Source of the DNA: a virus
DNA: 22,977 nt
Direction: 5' to 3' (one strand)
IMG/VR virus record: IMGVR_UViG_3300030019_000153
Location: 1-22,977 of that record
Shown: positions 7,355 through 15,510 of the stretch, piece after piece
Layout: each line of letters begins with the position of its first letter
Position numbering within the stretch: the first letter of the stretch is position 1
Notes under the pieces: generated by a model
Told to the model about the DNA's origin: nothing
The model's input: only the letters and a program-made list of their open reading frames with translations
Databases searched by the model: none
Made by a program: the position numbers and the translations under genes

Positions 7355-9169
7355 TCAGTCGAACATTTTATATCTTTTTACGGTTCTTATCGGTAAAGTA
7401 TTTCCTAAAATTATTTTTTCTATTTCAGATTTTTCTGGTTTTAATAAACGCTCCAATTGACATTGCACGTAATAGTTGTAAGACATACTTGAATATCTAT
7501 CTTTACGAGTTCCAGATCTTTCAAAAACTCTTACTGTATTACCTGTCGCTTCGTATTCCAAATTAAGTAATTCATTAATAGAAGCTGTGGTATGAATATA
7601 AGATGCTTTTAAATTTACTTGATCTACTGGATTCATTTTTATATAATTTTTAATAGAAGTCTTTAATATTTCATCTGCTTCAAATTCAGACACTAATAGA
7701 TTAACTTTATTAAGCTGAAATCCGTTTCTTAAATTTTTAGCTGCGTCACTATTAAAAATAGGAGAACCAAGTATTCCCCAAATTACTTTATTAGCATTTT
7801 TTATTTTACATCTTGAAGCATAATCTTCAAGGGTAGCTCTGTTACTACCTGCGAGTCTTAATTGCTTATCACTGATAGTCATGGCTTTATAAGTTACTCC
7901 AGTAGCGGGGTCAAATTGATCTCTTATAATAAAATCATATACACCCACTCCAAGACCCTTTATATCCACTGCTATATCTGTACAATTATATTCATAAAAT
8001 AATCTCATGACTCGTAGTCCTAATTCATCTGTAGTCATACCTTCATGACTTTCATAATATAAGAAATTTCCAGTATACGAAGTTTGACTAGATTTTATTA
8101 CATTATTAATCTGTAAGGATGCAGAGTCATTTGCTCTATTTTTAGAAGAAAGCAACGCTATATCTACTGATAAAATACGTCTTTCATTAGCTAATAATTT
8201 AGGTATTTTAAGATCTTTTATATTTTTATATATCTCTGGAGAAAAATAGCTATTCTTTAATTTACGACATTTAGAAACATCATTATAATTAAAGAATGAT
8301 CCGTCAGTATCTCCAAAAAATAAACATTCCAATTCCATTTGAAATTTTAAAGGATCAAAATCAGCTTCAGACATTTCATCTTCTATCTGACTTCTATCAA
8401 ACATTTTTTCCTTAATGGAAAGTTGATAAGGTAATGCACAACAAAAATATTTTCTTGTATCATCAAGCATATTTACAAAATATGCCTTTAATTTATCATA
8501 TGACCAATGACTTTGATACCAAGCCGAACTCATATAAATTTCTTTATTTCTTTCAAGTAAATCAGCATATTCCGGTTTAGAAATATACCCCGGTCTTCTT
8601 GGTGCTGTAAGAAATCTACGAAGTACTGTATTAATAACATTAAGATCTACCATACGAAATTCATCAATAATAATAATATTCGCTCTTGCAGATCTAGCAT
8701 TGTCAGAAGCAGTAACCACCTTTATATAAGAGCCATTTTTAAATTTACATTCGGCTTTATTTTGACCTATTGTAATAATTTTTATTTCAGAACGTAGATT
8801 TAAAGAACCCCATCCATAGTTTATCATAAAATCATCTTCAATTTTACTTAGTACTTCATTGGCTTGTGATCTACAACTTGATGCAATTACAATTTTAGTC
8901 CCCGGAAATAATATACATCTAATAACACAAAATAAAGCAGTAAGCCAAGTTTTTCCAGATCCTCTTGCCGCAATATACATAAAATAATTTTCATGCATCA
9001 AAGCATAAATTAAAATTTTTTGAAATAATGCGAGTTTAATATTTAAAAATTCTTTTACAAAACGTTGAGGATTTTCTCTATAAAAACTAGCGCGTCTTGC
9101 AATTGTAGTCATTACTCTTTTATATTTATCAAGATTTAATTCTTTTTCGCTCTTTTTTTGTTCTGCCAT
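7355..9169 (-). CDS. terL: Terminase large subunit (packaging ATPase-nuclease)
   Basis: A 604-aa protein of standard TerL length. The ATPase domain has the Walker A motif AARGSGKTW (67-75), Walker B IIIIDE (165-170) with the catalytic Glu170, and a likely coupling motif YMSSAWYQS (212-220). The C-terminal RNase H-like nuclease has its first acidic residue in ILSVDIALL (Asp336) and the second in TDIAVDIKGLG (Asp402). A third is plausible at Asp557 in RKDRYSSMSYN. It pumps DNA into the prohead through the portal and cuts the concatemer. It begins eight bases after the small subunit candidate with an AGGTGA ribosome site, and is followed directly by the portal gene. All key residues appear intact. 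Confidence 0.95.
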   Translation of the reverse strand: MAEQKKSEKELNLDKYKRVMTTIARRASFYRENPQRFVKEFLNIKLALFQKILIYALMHENYFMYIAARGSGKTWLTALFCVIRCILFPGTKIVIASSCRSQANEVLSKIEDDFMINYGWGSLNLRSEIKIITIGQNKAECKFKNGSYIKVVTASDNARSARANIIIIDEFRMVDLNVINTVLRRFLTAPRRPGYISKPEYADLLERNKEIYMSSAWYQSHWSYDKLKAYFVNMLDDTRKYFCCALPYQLSIKEKMFDRSQIEDEMSEADFDPLKFQMELECLFFGDTDGSFFNYNDVSKCRKLKNSYFSPEIYKNIKDLKIPKLLANERRILSVDIALLSSKNRANDSASLQINNVIKSSQTSYTGNFLYYESHEGMTTDELGLRVMRLFYEYNCTDIAVDIKGLGVGVYDFIIRDQFDPATGVTYKAMTISDKQLRLAGSNRATLEDYASRCKIKNANKVIWGILGSPIFNSDAAKNLRNGFQLNKVNLLVSEFEADEILKTSIKNYIKMNPVDQVNLKASYIHTTASINELLNLEYEATGNTVRVFERSGTRKDRYSSMSYNYYVQCQLERLLKPEKSEIEKIILGNTLPIRTVKRYKMFD

Positions 9170-9177
9170 AATATCAC

Positions 9178-10440
9178 CTATTCTTCATCTTGGTCAGAAC
9201 TTCCAAAAATATGATTAAATAAATCTTCTTGATCTGTTTCTTCATTATAATTTGGTTTTTCAACTGTATATTTTTTCATAACTCCATCATATAAATTAGA
9301 AAAAGCATTTTTAAGTTTTAATACTTTTGCTAAATGACCCCTGAAAAATACATCTATATATAAACCAATTTTATCTATATCTTTAAACTGTTCATCTACT
9401 TCTGGAATTGGTTCATTTTCTTCCCATTTTTGAATAAGCGTACCAAAAGTTTGTGCTTCTGAAATAGCATCATTTGAATTTTGTTTTGGTTGCAAATTTC
9501 CTGTAGACAATAAATTTTGATAAGTAGCGTCAAGATCTTTAGTACTTTCTGATCTACGAGTTGCTTGTAAAATTTCCCATTGTTTTAAACATATTCTTTT
9601 AAATATTTCTTCTTGTGCTTTAGTTTTACATTCATGTCTTGAAACCCAATCATCATATTCATTCTGACAATAAATATATGCTTCATCAGGTAAACCAAAA
9701 CCAAAGAACTTTTTACTTTTTTCAATTTTATCTACTATTTTATCTTTTAATTCAGTTTCATCTAAATATTCAAGACCACTTACAATAGTATATTCACCTT
9801 CTAAAATATTCTGAAAAGTTAATTTTTTAGAATTAATTGATAAAAATTCTCTATCACTATCATCAAATCCATAAATTCCATATGAAGGACAGCATATTAT
9901 TATTACATATGCATCCCAAATTGATTTATGTCTAGTATTTTTATCATTATAGGAATTAATAGCATCAACTATTTTATTTTTATATAAAACAAAATCTGCT
10001 TTTTTTGCGGCAGAAAGAAAAGTTTCAAAAGTTTCTTTACTAGTACCGTCAGATGGATTATACCCATTTGCTATTTTATTTAAACAAGTACTACATATTG
10101 GTATTAGACCAGTAGCAGTTTTACTACTAGATAAAAATTCTGATCTAACCGTCATTCTGCCACAATTGTGACACATATATTTTTTCTTGTAAAGTTCAAA
10201 TTCATTAAATAATTTATTATATTCATTTCTTACTTTTAAAGCTGTCATTTGTGATGTTTTATCAATCAGACCATCTTTATCTTCTATTGGTATACCACAA
10301 ATTTTTTGAGCAAGAAGTTTTTTTGTTTCTTCTTCTTCAAATTTCTTTTTTTCACTAAGAGATTTTTTATCTTCTTTTATTATTTCCCGTTCTACAAAAG
10401 AAACAGCTCGTTCTAAAGCTATACCTTGATCCTTATTCAT
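9178..10440 (-). CDS. Putative terminase small subunit with zinc ribbon
   Basis: A 420-aa protein directly upstream of terL. It has a charged helical N-terminus (1-85) and a four-cysteine zinc ribbon (Cys90-x2-Cys93 and Cys116-x2-Cys119). The conserved-looking middle contains FGFGLPDEAYIYCQNEYDDW (246-265) and CKTKAQEEIFKRICLKQWEI (271-290), followed by FGTLIQKWEENEPIPE (332-347) and a C-terminal helical segment with GHLAKVLKLKNAF. I remember this architecture from proteins preceding terL in phages of gut Clostridia, where they are treated as small terminase or DNA-recognition proteins. It is far longer than classical small terminases (about 150-200 aa). The zinc ribbon plausibly binds the packaging site. 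AAGGAG stands 10 bases before the ATG. Confidence 0.7.
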   Translation of the reverse strand: MNKDQGIALERAVSFVEREIIKEDKKSLSEKKKFEEEETKKLLAQKICGIPIEDKDGLIDKTSQMTALKVRNEYNKLFNEFELYKKKYMCHNCGRMTVRSEFLSSSKTATGLIPICSTCLNKIANGYNPSDGTSKETFETFLSAAKKADFVLYKNKIVDAINSYNDKNTRHKSIWDAYVIIICCPSYGIYGFDDSDREFLSINSKKLTFQNILEGEYTIVSGLEYLDETELKDKIVDKIEKSKKFFGFGLPDEAYIYCQNEYDDWVSRHECKTKAQEEIFKRICLKQWEILQATRRSESTKDLDATYQNLLSTGNLQPKQNSNDAISEAQTFGTLIQKWEENEPIPEVDEQFKDIDKIGLYIDVFFRGHLAKVLKLKNAFSNLYDGVMKKYTVEKPNYNEETDQEDLFNHIFGSSDQDEE

Positions 10441-10476
10441 CGTTTTATTTCTCCTTTTATTTCTTATATATAAAAT

Positions 10477-10506
10477 TTACTGGGAATAAATTAATATTCC
10501 CAGTAA
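10477..10506 (-). terminator. Strong 12-bp hairpin between fibre and terminase genes
   Basis: A perfect 12-bp inverted repeat (TTACTGGGAATA and its complement) with a six-base loop. It lies about 70 bases after the fibre stop codon and 37 bases before the small terminase start. On the minus strand ATTTTATAT follows, a poor T-tract, so it may act as a partial terminator or mRNA-end stabiliser dividing the tail-fibre transcript from the head operon. Confidence 0.6.
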
Positions 10507-10535
10507 TATATTTTTATTAATTTATTATGAGCTGT

Positions 10536-10554
10536 AAGTATCACTGTTATACTT
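10536..10554 (-). other. Short hairpin after the fibre gene
   Basis: AAGTAT and its complement flank a seven-base loop, 24 bases past the fibre stop. The stem is weak. Together with the stronger hairpin 30 bases further on it makes this 137-base gap a structured 3' region. Confidence 0.3.
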
Positions 10555-10577
10555 TGTGTAGATAAAACAAATATTAA

Positions 10578-13037
10578 TTAGGCAGTACGTTTCCACATAT
10601 AAACTGTAATATATGGTTGTATAATAGAATGATATCCATTTCCACCTTCATAACTAGTATAATCTGTACCTGTTGTTTCATCAGCCGCATTATTTCCACC
10701 AGAACCACACGATTGTGTATAACTATGATTTTGAAACGAATGTCTATGTTGTGGCATTTCTGCTATGGTCAGTTGATGCGTATATTCTCCACCAGTAGTT
10801 GTAGTTGAAAATGCTCTTTGAGTGCCATTTGTATCAGTTCCTGTACCAGCACCAATCAAAACCCTACCTGATCCATATTGTACCCATGTTCCAAATCCTA
10901 AGTATGTAGATGGATTAGCTGAATTTTCAGTAATTTCTATATGTCCAACAGGATACATTAAATTTGCAACTTGTGTCATAAGACTTACTGCATTTACAGC
11001 AGAAGATCCAATTTGTCTAATTATTGCCTTACTACCATTATTTGAACGAAATGTTGATGTACAATAACTAAGTATTATTCTTAATTTTACAGTTTGATTA
11101 GTTGTCGGAGTATAAATAGCATGTATTTCGATATTATCACATTCAGGAACAGTTCTAGTAGATGGAACCAATATACCAACACTTTGAAAATTTGGTAACA
11201 ATGATACATTTGTTGTTGCATCTACCCAATCTATTGTATTAAATCCTCCAGTAGCATCTGAATAACTTGTAAAGGCTGGTTCTCCTATAAGTTCATAAGT
11301 TTTTCCTGCCGATAAAGTAGCAACACCAGTTGTTGTATTATAAGGAATATTACCAGATACAATAGAATTAAATATTAAATCACTATTTTGTCCCATTCCT
11401 GTTACATCTGATGTAATTCTTGCCACATTAAGATAATCCATAGTATTTATTACAGGTGCAGACTGAGATAATACACTTATTTTTATCCTAGACATTCCTG
11501 CCCCATAAATTGTATTTGTTCCGACAATAGTTGTGATTCTTAATTTTACTATGGTATCAACTGTCGTGGTTATAATATGAGATGTACAATTTAAAGTACC
11601 ACAATTATATGTATAGGTAGTAGGTCTTAATACCGTTTGTGCCCCAAGTATAACATTAGATACATCTGCCCAATTAATTCTTATTTCTCCATTTGCGGCA
11701 CCAAAATCAGCCATAAAATAGGCTTCTAATAAATATGTTTTTCCTGCTTTTAAGGTAAAATTATTATCAGATAATGATATATCTGAACCCGCAAAATTTA
11801 ATGTTATTGGTGTTATATCTGAAATTGTGGATACAGTTCCTTGAGTTGGCGCTCCATAATAATAACTAGCTTGTGTAAAAACAGTTGTTCTGTTATCTGC
11901 TACAATTATATCATTATATCCATCAGAACGAATAACAACAGATTCACCTTTATTACATAAATAAACAGGATTTGTTGAACCTTCTAATAATTCACTTCCG
12001 TAAGGTTTTATACAAACTACATTAGATGAATTGTCAACTTTTTTTATTTCTATTAATTTTCCAGTATTACCAGATGCAGTTAATAAAGTAATGGTTCTAG
12101 TAGAAGAAGAACTATCTACTTCTAATGTTGTAAACCACGCATTAGGAGAACCGTCAACATTTAATGTCTGAATAGTATTTATACCACTACCAGAACTCCC
12201 TAAAGATTCCCAATAAGCAGATTCCGTTGAACCAAAAGTTGTTCCTGTAGTTCTAGCTGATAATGAACGAATAAATTGTCCGATTAAAAATGATCCATAA
12301 CTGGTAGTACATTTTCTTACTTCTCCAAGTCTTACAACTGTACTTGCAGACCAATCTAAAACTGTTGAACTATCTGCTATATTTAATTTATTATTTAAAG
12401 CCGTTTGTGTTGCGGTAGAAATTGGCTTATTTGCATCAGAAGTATTATTAACCTGATCAAGACCAATATCTGTTTTAGCTAAAGTTACAACACCAGTTTT
12501 ACCATTTACAGACACAACCTGACTTGATACATTTCCCATTGAAAGCCAATTTGCAGAAATAGAAGGATCTAAATTAGCATTTATCCCATAAGCATTTTTA
12601 GTATCTGCTTCTATGGCTACCATAAAATCTGAACATAAAGCAAGTGCCAATCTAGCCGCAGTATTTGTAACACCTAAAATTTTAGCACCATTTATTGTTA
12701 AATATGTTAAATCTACTTTCCCATTTGCATTTAAAGGAACAACGCCATTTGAAGCACCTTTTTGAGATAATGGTATTTGAGCATCATTCGTAACATTACC
12801 CAATCCTATATCAGAAGAAGTAGGCATATGTGATAATTTACCACTTACATTAAGTGTCTCAACTCCATTAGCAATTCCCATTTCTGTACGTTTTACTTGT
12901 GAATCATTCGTTACATTAGATAAATTAACATCATCTTTTGTTAAACTTACAACTCCGAATCTACCATTTACAGAAGATACCTCAGTTATACCAGCATTCA
13001 TAAGTGATAACGCTCTTGCAATCATATCTATTGCCAT
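10578..13037 (-). CDS. Tail fibre / receptor-binding protein with tail-collar-like C-terminus
   Basis: An 819-aa secreted-fibre-type protein low in Cys and rich in Thr, Ser, Asn, Val and Gly. The N-terminal 220 residues carry repeated units: VNGRFGVVSL (23-32) and VNGKTGVVTL (177-186), and the LSNVTNDSQ/LGNVTNDAQ motif (39-47, 79-87) with a degenerate LDQVNNTSD (193-201), typical of trimeric fibre shafts. Residues about 230-690 contain two or three beta-sandwich-like domains sharing LSAGKTYEL / LKAGKTYLL motifs. The last 125 residues (PVGHIEIT, FGTWVQYGSGRVLIGAG, MPQHRHS at about 761-767, ending YITVYMWKRTA) match the tail-collar/microcystin-dependent-protein type tip, with a probable metal-binding HxH. 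The start has AGGTGA six bases ahead, two bases after the preceding gene. It probably binds a host surface glycan. Confidence 0.85.
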   Translation of the reverse strand: MAIDMIARALSLMNAGITEVSSVNGRFGVVSLTKDDVNLSNVTNDSQVKRTEMGIANGVETLNVSGKLSHMPTSSDIGLGNVTNDAQIPLSQKGASNGVVPLNANGKVDLTYLTINGAKILGVTNTAARLALALCSDFMVAIEADTKNAYGINANLDPSISANWLSMGNVSSQVVSVNGKTGVVTLAKTDIGLDQVNNTSDANKPISTATQTALNNKLNIADSSTVLDWSASTVVRLGEVRKCTTSYGSFLIGQFIRSLSARTTGTTFGSTESAYWESLGSSGSGINTIQTLNVDGSPNAWFTTLEVDSSSSTRTITLLTASGNTGKLIEIKKVDNSSNVVCIKPYGSELLEGSTNPVYLCNKGESVVIRSDGYNDIIVADNRTTVFTQASYYYGAPTQGTVSTISDITPITLNFAGSDISLSDNNFTLKAGKTYLLEAYFMADFGAANGEIRINWADVSNVILGAQTVLRPTTYTYNCGTLNCTSHIITTTVDTIVKLRITTIVGTNTIYGAGMSRIKISVLSQSAPVINTMDYLNVARITSDVTGMGQNSDLIFNSIVSGNIPYNTTTGVATLSAGKTYELIGEPAFTSYSDATGGFNTIDWVDATTNVSLLPNFQSVGILVPSTRTVPECDNIEIHAIYTPTTNQTVKLRIILSYCTSTFRSNNGSKAIIRQIGSSAVNAVSLMTQVANLMYPVGHIEITENSANPSTYLGFGTWVQYGSGRVLIGAGTGTDTNGTQRAFSTTTTGGEYTHQLTIAEMPQHRHSFQNHSYTQSCGSGGNNAADETTGTDYTSYEGGNGYHSIIQPYITVYMWKRTA

Positions 13038-13039
13038 AA

Positions 13040-13375
13040 TTATTCACCTATTGCTCTTCCATAAACAAATACAGGATCTCCACTGGTATCGGTAATATTT
13101 ACTCTTATTTTATTAAGACCCGCTACTGGAAAATTATAAAAATAATTTGTATCATTTGTAGAAGTTACTATCGAATATGGAATAGATTCTTTTATAACAG
13201 GAATAGATTTATAATTGTTTAAATCTGCTTCACCTTCGAAATTTACAGTAACAGTACCAACAGTTGCGATTTCTATTCTTACACCCTCCTCATATGATGA
13301 TACATTAATTTCATTTCCATAACCAGTTGTCGTAGTACCATCGTGGAATTTTATAATTCTTTGAAAGATTGGCAT
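13040..13375 (-). CDS. Small beta-rich virion-type protein upstream of the fibre
   Basis: I choose the ATG at 13375-13373 (MPIFQRIIKF, 111 aa) because AAGGAG is six bases ahead; the upstream in-frame ATG overlaps that site. The protein alternates hydrophobic and polar residues and contains TVTVNFEGEADLNNY and FPVAGLNKIRVNITDTSG, giving the look of a jelly-roll or beta-sandwich. I remember similar 110-120 aa proteins (FEG/FE-S-DG followed by V-GL-xxRV) next to fibre or structural genes in Firmicutes phages. It ends two bases before the fibre ATG, so the two are co-translated; a fibre partner or minor virion component is likely. The function is inference. Confidence 0.65.
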   Translation of the reverse strand: MPIFQRIIKFHDGTTTTGYGNEINVSSYEEGVRIEIATVGTVTVNFEGEADLNNYKSIPVIKESIPYSIVTSTNDTNYFYNFPVAGLNKIRVNITDTSGDPVFVYGRAIGE

Positions 13376-13417
13376 GACTAACTCCTTTCTATGCATAGCA
13401 TATGAGATTTTTAATAA

Positions 13418-13443
13418 TATAATAAGTTGTCATACTTATTATA
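13418..13443 (-). other. Hairpin abutting the tRNA 3' end
   Basis: A perfect 10-bp inverted repeat (TATAATAAGT and its complement) with a six-base loop begins two bases beyond the tRNA discriminator. There is no T-tract after it on the minus strand. It could set the tRNA 3' processing site or reduce read-through into the fibre genes. Confidence 0.5.
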
Positions 13444-13444
13444 G

Positions 13445-13517
13445 AGCCACAGGAAGGAGTCGAACCCTCGACCTTCTCCTTACAAGGGAGTCGTTCTTCC
13501 AACTGAACTACTGTGGC
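13445..13517 (-). tRNA. tRNA-Thr (anticodon UGU)
   Basis: A 73-base cloverleaf on the minus strand. The acceptor stem GCCACAG pairs with CTGTGGC, followed by discriminator U. The D arm contains GTTCAGTTGGAAGAAC. The anticodon stem ACTCC/GGAGA holds loop CTTGTAA, giving UGU (threonine, ACA/ACN codons). The T arm is GAGGG, TTCGACT, CCTTC with one G-U pair. CCA is not encoded, so the host must add it. It lies between the metallophosphoesterase gene and the fibre accessory gene and is bracketed by hairpins. Such phage tRNAs usually supplement host decoding for AT-rich codons, and ACA is frequent in this window's threonine-rich fibre gene. Confidence 0.95.
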
Positions 13518-13522
13518 ACAAT

Positions 13523-13578
13523 ACCCCTAAAGAATGTTAATCTATCTCTAGGGGTTAAACTCATAATTAAATATGAGT
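13523..13578 (-). other. Two tandem hairpins upstream of the tRNA
   Basis: ACCCCTA at 13523-13529 pairs with 13549-13555 (19-base loop), and ACTCATA at 13559-13565 pairs with 13572-13578 (six-base loop). They lie between the metallophosphoesterase stop and the tRNA 5' end, in the same transcription direction. Neither has a T-tract on the minus strand. They may guide processing of the tRNA from a polycistronic transcript. Confidence 0.4.
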
Positions 13579-13587
13579 ACTTTTTAT

Positions 13588-14640
13588 TTAATTTAAACAA
13601 ACTAATTTAGTTTTATCTTTAATAATATTTCCATTTTTATCTTGACAGATATATATAAATCCTTCTTTTTGAGAATTTACAAGCGCTCCATCTGAATAAT
13701 TAATGGCTTTTACATCACAGACACAACCTTGTTCATAAATAGTTGTATTACCAATTACATATTCTCCAACTCTATGAGTGTGTGCCATAATTAAAGATGT
13801 AAAATTGTATCCCTCATTTCTAAAATATAACATTGCTTTTTCAGAAGTTTTTAATATTCCACTAGAAAAAGCAAGAGGGTGACAAAAAATAGTTTGTCCA
13901 ATCTGTGAAAACCAATTATCTGTATATTCAATTTCAACATCATCAATTACTTCAATAAGTGGTTTATATTCAATCTTTGTTCTCTCTAATTTGTTATAAT
14001 GTTTAAATCCATCAACAAAAATTAATTCTAAAGAAGTCTTTGGCATTAATTCAAGTAAATCTGTATCTAAATTCTTAGCAAAATAACTTTGAAATCTTAA
14101 ATCATGATTTCCATAATTGATAGATACTTTTTTAGGTTTAATTAATTCTATTAAAGCAAGAATATATTGTCTTGTTTCAATTAATTCTTCCATTGGACTA
14201 ACTCTATAAGTTTTCGGAAATTTAGAAATTGCTTGACAATCTGATAAATCTCCATTTAATTGTAATATGTCTACGCACCCAACATAATCTTTAAAAGTCT
14301 CAACAGGTAATTGAAAAGGTATATGAAAATCACTAATACTCAAAATTCTTTTATAAATACCACTTTCATCTTTAGTACGTTCATAAATACGTCCCATATT
14401 AAATGACTTATAATGTTTTCTATAAGTGCTTTCTCCAAAATCATTACCAGTTTCATAATTTAATAATTTGGATATATCCACAGTATTAATACCATATAGA
14501 TTTTTATTTTCAAAAAGTCTCACAAAATAATCGGTATAATCTTCATTCTTTTGTCTTTTAATAACATCCTTAGTATTATCTAAAACATTGAAATTTAATT
14601 CTTCTTTCGTTTCACTTTCACCATTTTTATAAATATCCAT
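13588..14640 (-). CDS. Calcineurin-like metallophosphoesterase
   Basis: A 350-aa protein with all metal-binding motifs of the calcineurin-like superfamily in order: SISDFHIPF (Asp104, His106), LNGDLSD (Asp131, Asp134), NYGNHD (Asn178, His179), CHPLAF (His254) and MAHTHR (His287, His289). The fold would bind two metal ions and hydrolyse phosphoesters, possibly nucleic acid, nucleotides or phosphoprotein; the substrate cannot be read from sequence. Residues about 35-85 (ISKLLNYETGNDFGESTYRKHYK) resemble a helix-turn-helix segment that I remember preceding this enzyme in many phages. GGAG lies four to five bases before the ATG, 12 bases after the 58-aa gene. It lies upstream of the tRNA and virion genes, at the junction between the nucleic-acid module and the structural module. 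Confidence 0.88.
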   Translation of the reverse strand: MDIYKNGESETKEELNFNVLDNTKDVIKRQKNEDYTDYFVRLFENKNLYGINTVDISKLLNYETGNDFGESTYRKHYKSFNMGRIYERTKDESGIYKRILSISDFHIPFQLPVETFKDYVGCVDILQLNGDLSDCQAISKFPKTYRVSPMEELIETRQYILALIELIKPKKVSINYGNHDLRFQSYFAKNLDTDLLELMPKTSLELIFVDGFKHYNKLERTKIEYKPLIEVIDDVEIEYTDNWFSQIGQTIFCHPLAFSSGILKTSEKAMLYFRNEGYNFTSLIMAHTHRVGEYVIGNTTIYEQGCVCDVKAINYSDGALVNSQKEGFIYICQDKNGNIIKDKTKLVCLN

Positions 14641-14652
14641 ATGTCTCCGTTT

Positions 14653-14829
14653 CTATCCCTTAACGATAATCTGATTTTTATAATCTGTTAATACTCTGAT
14701 CAATTTAGAACTTTCTGTTGCAAAGTATGTTGTCTTTTTACCCATACTTCTAGTTCTGTGTAAATCTGTCGTATATACAAAACCTTTACCCTGCAAATAT
14801 TCTTTTTCTCTTTTAGATATCTCTACCAT
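14653..14829 (-). CDS. Small basic protein, function unknown
   Basis: I start it at the ATG at 14829-14827 (MVEISKREKEYLQGKGF, 58 aa) because GGAG lies six bases ahead; the earlier in-frame ATG at 14841 overlaps that site. It overlaps the end of the preceding 213-aa gene by 17 bases, so translation is coupled. The protein is basic (KREKEYLQGKG, LHRTRSMGKKTTYFATES) and resembles small phage proteins with a Y/F-ATES...VL-Y pattern that I have seen near replication genes, function unknown. A nucleic-acid-binding role is only suggested by charge. Confidence 0.6.
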   Translation of the reverse strand: MVEISKREKEYLQGKGFVYTTDLHRTRSMGKKTTYFATESSKLIRVLTDYKNQIIVKG

Positions 14830-15454
14830 ACGCTTCTCCATTTAATTCTTTGTTTTTATATTTTTCTTTATAAGCATAAAATTCGTCAAAATAGAATTTA
14901 CGATTTTCACTTGTAATTACTTTTTTATCCAACCAATTTAATAATTGTACTTCTCTAATTAAAAAAGTATCTTCCTTAACCACCTTTAATTCACAATATC
15001 CTCGTGATATATTGTGCTTTAAAGAAGTATCAATATTGGTTACGATATTTACATGATGTTGACAAGCAAATCTTGAACCACTTAATTGTAATTCTTTATA
15101 ATTAATACCTTTAGCAATTTTACGTTTTTCTTGATCTTTAGTAGCTATTTTACCATTCGTTGTCCTTAAAATTCTATCTTTCAAATATATTAAACAAATT
15201 TGAACGCTTGGTAAGATATTTATAATTAATGGTTTTTCAACATCTTTCAGAATACCTTTTTCAATTATAATTTGTTCTCCTGTATTTAAAATTTCTTTAA
15301 TATCTGTTTCTCTAAATCCCGTCTTTTGTGCAATAATATGTATATATTCATTAAAATCAATAAGATCTGCTATTTCTTTTATTCTTTTAAAATCACTAGG
15401 AGTATAATTAATGTTCCTGCGATTATAATTTCTTTTCCTTTTTTCTGTGTCCAT
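14813..15454 (-). CDS. Possible HU-like DNA-binding protein
   Basis: The chosen start is the ATG at 15454-15452 (MDTEKRKRN, 213 aa), with GGAGAGAG about four bases ahead; the ORF could extend seven codons upstream. The N-terminus is strongly basic. Residues about 35-130 resemble an HU/IHF-type layout: two helices (ADLIDFNEYIHIIAQKTGF, then ETDIKEILNTGEQIII), then a beta-rich stretch (PLIINILPSVQICLIYLKD) and a basic arm-like segment (RTTNGKIATKDQEKRKIAKG). The C-terminal third is charged and helical, with LLNWLDKKVITSENRKFYF. I infer nucleoid-type DNA binding with modest confidence; no diagnostic HU signature is present. A -10-like TATAAT lies at 15478-15483, just after a terminator. Confidence 0.55.
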   Translation of the reverse strand: MDTEKRKRNYNRRNINYTPSDFKRIKEIADLIDFNEYIHIIAQKTGFRETDIKEILNTGEQIIIEKGILKDVEKPLIINILPSVQICLIYLKDRILRTTNGKIATKDQEKRKIAKGINYKELQLSGSRFACQHHVNIVTNIDTSLKHNISRGYCELKVVKEDTFLIREVQLLNWLDKKVITSENRKFYFDEFYAYKEKYKNKELNGEAYGRDI

Positions 15455-15477
15455 TTTTCTCTCTCCATAATACACCC

Positions 15478-15483
15478 ATTATA
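15478..15483 (-). promoter_or_regulatory. Candidate -10 element for the 213-aa gene
   Basis: On the minus strand a perfect TATAAT lies 23 bases before the chosen ATG, directly after the T-tract of a terminator. No good -35 hexamer is present at 17 bases (TATAAC), so this is a weak or activator-dependent candidate. Confidence 0.35.
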
Positions 15484-15489
15484 CTTTCT

Positions 15490-15510
15490 AAAAAGCCGCA
15501 GTTATACGGC
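15490..15510 (-). terminator. Intrinsic terminator ending the short cassette
   Basis: On the minus strand GCCGTA pairs with TGCGGC (one G-U) around a TAAC tetraloop and is followed at once by TTTTT. It is the best intrinsic terminator in the window. It would end transcription from the polymerase gene or from the extended -10 promoter at 15597-15605. Confidence 0.7.

Noticed and set aside
10822-11067. 81-aa plus-strand frame
   Set aside because: It lies wholly antisense to the well-supported fibre gene and lacks a ribosome site.
13559-13590. Plus-strand intrinsic terminator (hairpin then TTTTT)
   Set aside because: No plus-strand gene or promoter lies to its left that it could end; I keep it only as a minus-strand structure.
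13374-13610. Plus-strand frame containing RSRTLDLLLTRE
   Set aside because: It runs antisense across the tRNA gene; this string is a common false translation of tRNA complements.
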